6,982 bases of DNA from NCBI GenBank assembly GCA_017543415.1, contig JAFYGD010000071.1, positions 1 through 6,982 of the forward strand, read 5' to 3'. A program made the position numbers and the translations under genes. Positions 1-4,955 of this stretch are shown one piece after another; position 1 is the stretch's first letter, and every line of letters starts with the position of its first letter. The notes beneath the pieces are model-generated. The model was given only the letters and a program-made list of their open reading frames with translations, searched no databases and was not told the DNA's origin. Source of the stretch: Eubacterium sp. Its GTDB lineage: Bacteria; Bacillota; Clostridia; Oscillospirales; Acutalibacteraceae.

Positions 1-738
1 ACCGTCGCCGCCGTATTTAATAACCTGTTCAGCTCCGTCAGCCGAAAAAATATTGCCAAGCACCTTAACGCCTGACCGTACTTTGTTTTTATGCGACGGC
101 AGGACCGGCGCTTTTTTTGTTTTTTCTTGCGAAGTGCTGACAGTACCCGAGCAACCGTCAACAAAAAGCATTTCACCCTCCGTTATTCTTTGGGTTGCTT
201 TTTTTACCGAAAAAACCGCAGGCAGTTCCATTGACCTTGCAAGCAGCGCGCTGTGGCTTAAAACGCTCCCGTTTTCGCTGACAACTGCTGCGGCTCCGCT
301 CTTTTTCAGCTTTATTACAAGCGATGGCGTAATCTCTTTTACAACAGCCACCGAGCCCGTATAATCCGTTTCTTTCAGGATTTCAAGCAGCCTTGCTTTT
401 ATGTCCGTTATATCCGCCGCCCTGCTTTTCAGCACTGTGTCATCCGAATAATAAAACCTTCCGTAAAGCTCGTTCAAAACTTCTTGAGCAGCCTGAAAAG
501 CAGTTCTTCCCGCGTCTATTTTTTCATTTACTTCAAATAAAAAAACAGGGTCAAAAAGCAGCATAATATGGCACTCAAAGATTTCCGCTTCCCTCTTTTC
601 ATTTATACCTTTTATAAGGCTGTTTGTTTTTTCGGCAAAGCTATTTATTGCTTTTTTCAGTTTTTCCTTTTCATCGCACAAAACCGTTGCTCTTCCGAAC
701 GCAGTTCCTTTTGATACTCCCTCGCCCTTCAGCAGCAT
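1..738 (-). CDS. ptsI: PTS Enzyme I (phosphoenolpyruvate-protein phosphotransferase), 3' part cut by window edge
   Basis: Reading the minus strand from the ATG at 738-736 gives 246 codons without a stop up to the window edge, so the C-terminal PEP-binding barrel is missing. Enzyme I takes phosphate from PEP and passes it to HPr in the cytoplasm. Visible features: the N-terminal GEGVSKGTAFGRA segment typical of Enzyme I, the helical HPr-binding region with IFECHIMLL (about residues 54-62), RAADITDI (about 109-116), the phosphohistidine site ending in SHSALLAR with His162, and the start of the barrel at LGNIFSADGAEQV. Compared from memory with E. coli Enzyme I (active His189), His162 comes about 27 residues early and the linker helix after the swivelling domain looks about 16 residues shorter. 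The usual GGRTSH reads NGSVLSH up to the histidine. Its start lies inside the HPr gene (10-base overlap), indicating translational coupling. Family is certain; whether it is the housekeeping copy is not. Confidence 0.93.
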   Translation of the reverse strand, partial: MLLKGEGVSKGTAFGRATVLCDEKEKLKKAINSFAEKTNSLIKGINEKREAEIFECHIMLLFDPVFLFEVNEKIDAGRTAFQAAQEVLNELYGRFYYSDDTVLKSRAADITDIKARLLEILKETDYTGSVAVVKEITPSLVIKLKKSGAAAVVSENGSVLSHSALLARSMELPAVFSVKKATQRITEGEMLFVDGCSGTVSTSQEKTKKAPVLPSHKNKVRSGVKVLGNIFSADGAEQVIKYGGDG

Positions 739-998
739 TTTTCACCGAACCCCGTTTCAATTAGCCTTTGCGCCTGTTCCATAGCCGATTTTTCATTTTC
801 CCCTTCTATTTCAAGCGTAATAATATCGCCGCATTTTATTCCTCCGGACATAATGTCAATAAGGCTGTTGCCGTTTAATCTTCTGCCGTCAAAGGCGGTT
901 ATTACGCAGCTGCAGCCCTTAACGCTGTTTACAAGCTCGGCTGCTGCGCGCATATGCATTCCCGTTTTATTTATTATTTCAAAGCTTTTAATTATCAT
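729..998 (-). CDS. ptsH: HPr-like phosphocarrier protein
   Basis: An 89-residue HPr, the usual size for the family. It accepts phosphate from Enzyme I on a histidine and hands it to sugar-specific EIIA domains. His15 lies in TGMHMRAAAEL, matching the GIHARPA active site; Arg17 is kept, but the residue after the histidine is Met and the usual Pro18 is Ala. Ser45 in NSLIDIMSGG has the same spacing as the regulatory Ser46 of Firmicute HPr, so HPr kinase control is possible. I chose the ATG at 998 because the family begins right there; an upstream GTG at 1040 would translate through a terminator hairpin. No clear Shine-Dalgarno precedes it. The gene starts 28 bases after the fruK-like stop and overlaps the Enzyme I start. 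Identity is firm; the specific PTS branch served is inferred. Confidence 0.92.
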   Translation of the reverse strand: MIIKSFEIINKTGMHMRAAAELVNSVKGCSCVITAFDGRRLNGNSLIDIMSGGIKCGDIITLEIEGENEKSAMEQAQRLIETGFGEKCC

Positions 999-1013
999 AT
1001 TACTGTTATAAGC

Positions 1014-1039
1014 AAAAAAATGCAGTTTATAAAACTGCA
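1014..1039 (-). terminator. Weak intrinsic terminator / attenuator overlapping the kinase stop codon
   Basis: A perfect 8-bp stem (TGCAGTTT / AAACTGCA, 1021-1028 with 1032-1039) with a 3-base loop is followed on the minus strand by seven T (1020-1014). The stem has only three G-C pairs, so termination should be partial. The TAA of the kinase gene (1029-1027) lies at the loop and stem edge, so a ribosome finishing the kinase would cover the hairpin. It would reduce HPr and Enzyme I output relative to the kinase. Confidence 0.7.
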
Positions 1040-1932
1040 CTTAACATTTCATCTATTTTTTCTTTTTCTGCAAGCAGGGGCGAAAAAGCAGTTGCCGCCC
1101 CGCAGGCGTTTCCGAGCTTCAGCGCATATTCAAAGCTGCCCGTTTTAATATAGCCTGCAATAAAGCCTGCAACCATACTGTCTCCGCTGCCGACACTGTT
1201 AATAAGCTCTCCCGTTACCGCTCCGATTTTTGAAACGCTGCCGTTTTCGTCAACAAGCAGCGCGCCCTTTTCCGCACGTGAAACAAGAACGTTTCCTGCG
1301 CCGTCAGCCTGAAGCAGCCTTGCGTATTTTTCAATCTCCTCATCGGTTTCGGCGTCAGCTTTGAACAGCTCGCCGAGCTCAAGATGATTTGGCTTTATCA
1401 AAAACGGTTTGTATTTAAGAACGCTTTTAAGCAGGCCTCCCGAAGCGTCAACAACAAAGTTTACGCCCCTTCCTTCAAGGTGGCTTAAAATTATTTCATA
1501 AGCGTTTTGAGGTGCGTTTTCGGGCAAAGCGCCTGCAATAACAACAAAGTCGCCCGCCTTAACGCAGTTTAGCTTTTCAAGCAGTCTTTCAATATCCGCT
1601 TCCTTTATCTGCGGACCGTCTGCGTTTATATCAAGCTCCTTTTCAGCCCTGATTTTTACGTTTATTCTTGTATTTCCGTTTTCAAGATAAACAAAATCGC
1701 AACTGATACCGTCAGATATAAGCATTTTTTCAAGCTGCTTTCCCGTAAAGCCCGCAAGAAAACCGAGCGCCTTGTTTTCAATACCCAGACGGCTGAGGAT
1801 AACGGAAACATTAATTCCCTTGCCCCCGTAAGAAATCGTTTCGCCCTTTGAACGGTTGATATTATCAAAGCTGAGCGCACCCGTTTTCATAACATAATCA
1901 AGCGCGGGATTCAGAGTTAAGGTATATACCAT
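1027..1932 (-). CDS. fruK: PfkB-family sugar-phosphate kinase, probably 1-phosphofructokinase
   Basis: A cytoplasmic ribokinase-fold kinase of 301 residues, normal for 1-phosphofructokinase, which converts fructose 1-phosphate (the product of fructose PTS import) to fructose 1,6-bisphosphate with ATP. Seen in the protein: start VYTLTLNPALDY, first PfkB signature GGKGINVSVILSRLG (36-50), NTRINVKI (88-95), INADGP (102-107), KPNHLELGEL (180-189) and the second signature NSVGSGDSMVAGF (245-257) with catalytic base Asp251. The ATG at 1932 is chosen because the family starts with this sequence and a GGAAGG site lies 7 bases before it; an in-frame ATG at 1947 lacks this support. It is the first gene of an operon with HPr and Enzyme I, which favours FruK. 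Tagatose-6-phosphate kinase (LacC) belongs to the same family and cannot be excluded, especially beside an alpha-galactosidase. Confidence 0.9.
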   Translation of the reverse strand: MVYTLTLNPALDYVMKTGALSFDNINRSKGETISYGGKGINVSVILSRLGIENKALGFLAGFTGKQLEKMLISDGISCDFVYLENGNTRINVKIRAEKELDINADGPQIKEADIERLLEKLNCVKAGDFVVIAGALPENAPQNAYEIILSHLEGRGVNFVVDASGGLLKSVLKYKPFLIKPNHLELGELFKADAETDEEIEKYARLLQADGAGNVLVSRAEKGALLVDENGSVSKIGAVTGELINSVGSGDSMVAGFIAGYIKTGSFEYALKLGNACGAATAFSPLLAEKEKIDEMLSAVL

Positions 1933-1939
1933 TTCAGCA

Positions 1940-1945
1940 CCTTCC
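1940..1945 (-). promoter_or_regulatory. Ribosome binding site of the fruK-like gene
   Basis: GGAAGG on the minus strand, 7 bases before the ATG at 1932. It supports that start over the ATG at 1947 and over the much longer open frame reaching 2160. Confidence 0.7.
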
Positions 1946-1963
1946 ATTGCGTTTTCTTCGGTA

Positions 1964-1992
1964 ATTATAGCATAATAATTAAAAAATGTATA
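1964..1992 (-). promoter_or_regulatory. Sigma-A type promoter with extended -10 for the fruK-HPr-Enzyme I operon
   Basis: On the minus strand: -35 TATACA (1992-1987, four of six consensus bases), a 17-base spacer, and a perfect -10 TATAAT (1969-1964) preceded by TGC, i.e. an extended -10. Predicted transcription start is near 1957, giving a leader of about 25 bases before the ATG at 1932. Surroundings are very AT-rich. Confidence 0.75.
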
Positions 1993-2007
1993 TAATTTAA
2001 AAATTAA

Positions 2008-2037
2008 TTGACTTATACCGTTATAATAGGTTAAACT
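2008..2037 (+). promoter_or_regulatory. Promoter region of the alpha-galactosidase gene
   Basis: Two candidate arrangements overlap. A perfect TATAAT (2022-2027) has no convincing -35 at normal distance, as the bases before it are A/T runs. A TTGACT (2008-2013, five of six) could pair with a weaker TAAACT (2032-2037) at an 18-base spacing. TTGACT and TATAAT are only 8 bases apart and cannot be one promoter. Promoter location is likely, exact elements uncertain. Confidence 0.5.
2013..2026. promoter_or_regulatory. Candidate cre / LacI-family operator
   Basis: TTATACCGTTATAA is an inverted repeat with central CG and one mismatched pair. It resembles LacI-family and cre sites (central CG, flanking A/T half-sites) but lacks the outer TG...CA of the cre consensus. 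It overlaps the perfect -10, or lies in the spacer of the alternative promoter, so a bound repressor would block the plus-strand gene. It is about 20 bases upstream of the divergent promoter's -35. The regulator gene is not in the window. Confidence 0.4.
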
Positions 2038-2054
2038 GAAGCTGAATAAACAGC

Positions 2055-2061
2055 AAAGGAG
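2055..2061 (+). promoter_or_regulatory. Ribosome binding site of the alpha-galactosidase gene
   Basis: AAAGGAG, 7 bases before the ATG at 2069. A strong match to the anti-Shine-Dalgarno sequence, and it fixes the start. Confidence 0.85.
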
Positions 2062-2068
2062 AAAAGCT

Positions 2069-3388
2069 ATGAAAATAACCTTTATGGGTGCGGGAAGCAC
2101 AGTTTTTGCAAGGAACGTTATTGGCGACTGTATGTGTACTCCGGCACTGCGTGACAGCATATTTGCCCTTTATGACATTGACGCTCAAAGGCTTGAGGAA
2201 AGCCGTACAATTTTAGAGGCAATGCGAAAAGCAAAGGGCGGCTACGGCAAAATTGAATGTTACACGGGCGTTGAAAACAGAAAAGCCGCCCTTAAGGGAG
2301 CTGACTTTGTTGTTAACGCAATTCAGGTTGGCCTTTACGACCCCTGTACAATAATTGACTTTGAGGTGCCTAAAAAGTACGGACTTCGCCAGACTATTGC
2401 GGACACGCTCGGCATAGGCGGAATTATGCGCGCGCTGCGTACAATTCCCGTTTTAAAGGACTTTGCCGACGATATGGAGGAGGTCTGCCCCGACGCACTG
2501 TTTTTAAACTATGTAAACCCGATGGCTATGCTTACGGGATATATGCTGCGTTACACTCCTATAAAGACAGTTGGACTTTGCCACAGCGTTCAGGGCTGTA
2601 CAAAGGACCTGCTTACCCAGCTTGGAATGGAGGATAAGCTTGAGGGAAGGAAGGAGCTTATTGCAGGCATTAACCATATGGCGTGGCTGCTTGAAATTAA
2701 GGATAAATACGGTAACGACCTTTATCCCGAAATAAAAAAACGAATTCCGGATTATATGGCTAAGCCCGACGCGGATAATAAAGTCAGAATGGAATACATT
2801 CAGAACTTTGGTTACTACGTTACCGAATCAAGCGAGCACAACGCCGAATATAATATGTTTTATATTAAGTCAAAATATCCTGAGCTTATTGAAAAATATA
2901 ATATTCCGCTTGATGAATACCCTCGCCGCTGCATAAACCAGATTGAGGGCTGGAAAAAGGAATATGCCGAAATGCTTGAAAACGGCGTTAAGGAACACGA
3001 GCGCTCAATTGAATACGCCTCACGTATAATGGAAACAATAGTTACCTCAGGAACATATCAGATTGGCGGTAACGTTCTTAATACGGGACATCTTATAAGC
3101 AACCTGCCTGAGGAGGCATGCGTTGAGGTTCCCTGCCTTGTAAACGGTTACGGAATTAACCCGTGCAGTGTTGGCGCCCTCCCCGTTCAGTGCGCTGCGC
3201 TTAATATGACTAACATCAACGTTCAGCTTCTTACCATTGAAGCTGCGGTTACAAGGAAGAAGGAGCATATTTACCAGGCTGCAATGCTTGACCCCCATAC
3301 GGGAAGCGAGCTTGATATTGACACTATCAAAAAGATGGTTGACGATTTAATTGAGGCTCACGGCGATTTCCTTCCTGAATATCATTAA
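2069..3388 (+). CDS. melA: GH4 family alpha-galactosidase (NAD- and metal-dependent)
   Basis: A 439-residue cytoplasmic enzyme, close to the usual 430-450 of GH4 alpha-galactosidases, hydrolysing alpha-galactosides such as melibiose or raffinose after import. GH4 enzymes work by NAD-dependent oxidation and elimination with a divalent metal such as Mn2+. Seen here: the N-terminal Rossmann motif MGAGSTVF (6-13), LYDIDAQRLEESR (34-46, nucleotide-binding region), NYVNPMAM (147-154), CHSVQG with Cys171 and His172, GINHMAW with His203 (Cys and second His being the known metal ligands of the family), and TESSEHNAEY (252-261). There is no signal peptide or membrane segment. The opening MKITFMGAGSTVFARNVIGDCM points to the MelA branch rather than the phospho-alpha- or phospho-beta-glucosidase branches. 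It is transcribed alone, divergent from the kinase operon. Substrate is inferred from family; no transporter is in view. Confidence 0.92.
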   Translation: MKITFMGAGSTVFARNVIGDCMCTPALRDSIFALYDIDAQRLEESRTILEAMRKAKGGYGKIECYTGVENRKAALKGADFVVNAIQVGLYDPCTIIDFEVPKKYGLRQTIADTLGIGGIMRALRTIPVLKDFADDMEEVCPDALFLNYVNPMAMLTGYMLRYTPIKTVGLCHSVQGCTKDLLTQLGMEDKLEGRKELIAGINHMAWLLEIKDKYGNDLYPEIKKRIPDYMAKPDADNKVRMEYIQNFGYYVTESSEHNAEYNMFYIKSKYPELIEKYNIPLDEYPRRCINQIEGWKKEYAEMLENGVKEHERSIEYASRIMETIVTSGTYQIGGNVLNTGHLISNLPEEACVEVPCLVNGYGINPCSVGALPVQCAALNMTNINVQLLTIEAAVTRKKEHIYQAAMLDPHTGSELDIDTIKKMVDDLIEAHGDFLPEYH

Positions 3389-3425
3389 AAAAAGCCCTGC
3401 GGCGGATATCCGCCGCAGGGTTTTT
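3387..3425. terminator. Strong bidirectional intrinsic terminator between convergent genes
   Basis: An 11-bp G/C-rich perfect stem (CCCTGCGGCGG / CCGCCGCAGGG, 3395-3405 with 3410-3420) with an ATAT loop is flanked by seven A on the left (3387-3393) and five T on the right (3421-3425). It therefore ends transcription of the alpha-galactosidase gene rightwards and of the membrane-protein gene (stop at 3437) leftwards. Confidence 0.93.
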
Positions 3426-3436
3426 GTTATTAGCAA

Positions 3437-4540
3437 TTAAGCTACGTCCTTGTGAGCTTCAGCAGCTCTTTCAAGAGCAAGCTTGAAGTCTCTTGTATCT
3501 GTAAATATTTCGTTGGTGTAAGGATTCTTCTTCTGTTCCTTAGCTCTCTTGATAATATTTGTGATAACAAGAATATTTACTGCGATTGCAAGAATTGCAA
3601 CTACGCCCTGTGCCTTCGGGTTAGCATCGGCAGCGGTAAGAACAAGGTTCGGGTCCATTCTTCCGTCTGCGCCTGTTGCGAAGAGCTCGGGATTCCTGTA
3701 AATAACGGGAAGAGTTGTGAACTTTGAGTGGTTCTGGAAGCTCGGGAATACCTGAGCAAACATACACCAGAGTGCAAGGGTGTTAGCACGGTTCTGAATC
3801 CAGCCGCCCTTGTTCCAGAATGCGTTAGCAAACGTAGGAGCAAGAAGAAGTGCAACGCCGCAGTACCATGTATGAAGAGGAAGGTTAAGGTATGTATATT
3901 CAAAGTTCCAAACGTCATAAGCAAGGATGAACTGCCATGTCATATCGGGCCAGAGCATATCCTGCTGCTTGTTTTTGGATGAATAAATGCCGAACCAACC
4001 GGTCATACACATAATGTTAATAAGACCTGCAACACCGTTAAGGATGTTCCACCATCCGCCGTAAAGCCATACGCCTTCAGATGAATACCACCATCCGCCA
4101 ACGCCAAGGCCGAGACCTGCGTCGTGAGCAGCCTTCATGCCCTTGAATGCAGATTCAAAGTCAGAAGCAACAGCAATAAGGATGTTGATACCTACGATAA
4201 TGAACGGATAACATTTGAACCAATGGCTCTTACCAAGGCTTCCCCAGTGATACTTAAGAATCATGAAGCCTACGCAGCCGATGGTTGCAGCATAGAGTTT
4301 TGCATAGTGGAACCAGCCGTTCATCTGAACAACGGTCGGGTTATCCGCAGCAAAGGTTTTAGCGCCGATATTGATTACTACAAAGTAAACCGTAAGCGCT
4401 AACGGTAAAACAACAAAGCAGAAAATTCCGCCTGCTTTAGTGCGGCGTGCGATTTCATTCGCAACAACGAGTCCAACGAATACCAAGCACCAGCCAAGGA
4501 GCTGCCACAGTGATAAATCGCCGTAGATGTGGAATAACAT
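3437..4540 (-). CDS. Tryptophan-rich multi-pass membrane protein of unknown function (possibly DUF5692 family)
   Basis: A 367-residue integral membrane protein. Hydrophobic stretches suggest about eight or nine helices: near 11-29, 37-58, 81-96, 111-126, 165-185, possibly 202-220, 223-241, 252-269 and 311-330, then a charged C-terminal tail of about 37 residues. It has 18 tryptophans (nearly 5 percent), clustered as GGWWYSSEGVW and YGGWWN (149-165) and in TWQFILAYDVWNFEY (201-215). No nucleotide-binding, cysteine-pair or known transporter motif was seen. From memory the WQFILAYDVWNFEY and LAPTFANAFW pattern resembles proteins labelled DUF5692, but I could not check this. The ATG at 4540 is preceded by a very strong GGGGAGG site (4556-4550). 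It follows hypA by 64 bases on the same strand and ends at a strong terminator, so it is probably the last gene of that operon. Function not assigned. Confidence 0.85.
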   Translation of the reverse strand: MLFHIYGDLSLWQLLGWCLVFVGLVVANEIARRTKAGGIFCFVVLPLALTVYFVVINIGAKTFAADNPTVVQMNGWFHYAKLYAATIGCVGFMILKYHWGSLGKSHWFKCYPFIIVGINILIAVASDFESAFKGMKAAHDAGLGLGVGGWWYSSEGVWLYGGWWNILNGVAGLINIMCMTGWFGIYSSKNKQQDMLWPDMTWQFILAYDVWNFEYTYLNLPLHTWYCGVALLLAPTFANAFWNKGGWIQNRANTLALWCMFAQVFPSFQNHSKFTTLPVIYRNPELFATGADGRMDPNLVLTAADANPKAQGVVAILAIAVNILVITNIIKRAKEQKKNPYTNEIFTDTRDFKLALERAAEAHKDVA

Positions 4541-4549
4541 ATCTGTTTT

Positions 4550-4556
4550 CCTCCCC
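4550..4556 (-). promoter_or_regulatory. Ribosome binding site of the membrane-protein gene
   Basis: GGGGAGG on the minus strand, 9 bases before the ATG at 4540. One of the strongest sites in the window, suggesting efficient translation. Confidence 0.8.
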
Positions 4557-4558
4557 TT

Positions 4559-4574
4559 AAAATAATATTATTTT
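4559..4574. repeat. 16-bp perfect A/T palindrome just upstream of the membrane-protein gene
   Basis: AAAATAATATTATTTT is fully self-complementary around 4566/4567 and ends 2 bases from the Shine-Dalgarno site. It could be an operator, an A/T-rich promoter core (it contains -10-like TATTAT, but no acceptable -35 is found at normal spacing) or chance in A/T-rich DNA. Confidence 0.45.
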
Positions 4575-4577
4575 CAG

Positions 4578-4602
4578 GTTCTTTTAAAGAGCCATAAAGA
4601 AC
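4578..4602. repeat. Inverted repeat (hairpin) in the hypA to membrane-protein gap
   Basis: A 7-bp perfect stem GTTCTTT / AAAGAAC (4578-4584 with 4596-4602) encloses an 11-base loop, just after the hypA stop at 4605. On the coding (minus) strand it is not followed by a T run, so it is a poor terminator there; it may protect the upstream messenger from decay or mark a processing site. Confidence 0.4.
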
Positions 4603-4604
4603 TT

Positions 4605-4949
4605 TTATGCCGCCTCAATCTCCTTTATCTGTACCTCGTTACCCTCAATAAGATAGGTGTTTTCCGACTTGCAGTAGGGACAGATTTTGGCGTATTTTAC
4701 TGTTTCATACGTTTTTTGACAATCCTCGCAGTAGGTTACCGCTTTAATTGTTTCAATTTTAAGCTCGCTGCCTTCCATAAGCTCGCTTTTTTTGCACGCC
4801 CATTTCCAGCAGTCCTCAAGATATTCGGGAATTACCGTTGATACCTCGCCGACTTCAAGAACCACCTTTGAAACCTTTGTAAGCTTTTGCTCACCGGCAA
4901 CCTCTTCGATTGTTTTAATAATATGAAACACTATACCGAGTTCGTGCAT
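4605..4949 (-). CDS. hypA: HypA-type nickel metallochaperone
   Basis: A 114-residue protein, the usual length of HypA, which delivers nickel during maturation of [NiFe] hydrogenase (and of urease in some bacteria), working with HypB. Seen here: N-terminal MHELG with the nickel-binding His2 and Glu3; the structural zinc site formed by Cys74-x2-Cys77 and Cys90-x2-Cys93; and the conserved ending GNEVQIKEIE. The ATG at 4949 is set by the conserved MHE start; an AAAGGA site lies 9 bases before it, inside the end of the upstream gene. It begins 6 bases after the upstream oxidoreductase stop, so the two are co-transcribed and probably translationally coupled. No hypB, hypC-F, hydrogenase or urease gene is in the window, making this a detached copy at least locally. 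Family is certain; its client protein is unknown. Confidence 0.93.
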   Translation of the reverse strand: MHELGIVFHIIKTIEEVAGEQKLTKVSKVVLEVGEVSTVIPEYLEDCWKWACKKSELMEGSELKIETIKAVTYCEDCQKTYETVKYAKICPYCKSENTYLIEGNEVQIKEIEAA

Positions 4950-4955
4950 AAGGTA

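Noticed and set aside
53..364. A 103-codon open frame on the plus strand
   Set aside because: It is antisense to the Enzyme I gene, which covers this stretch with clear family motifs including the phosphohistidine site.
999..1040. A GTG start at 1040 adding 14 residues to HPr
   Set aside because: The added residues come from the terminator stem and T run and do not match HPr; no ribosome binding site precedes the GTG.
1933..2160. A 5' extension of the fruK-like gene to a start at 2160
   Set aside because: It would run through both divergent promoters and the alpha-galactosidase start. The family begins at the ATG at 1932, which has its own ribosome binding site.
3728..4402. Short plus-strand frames opposite the membrane-protein gene
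   Set aside because: They lack recognisable motifs and are antisense to a convincing membrane protein with a strong ribosome binding site.
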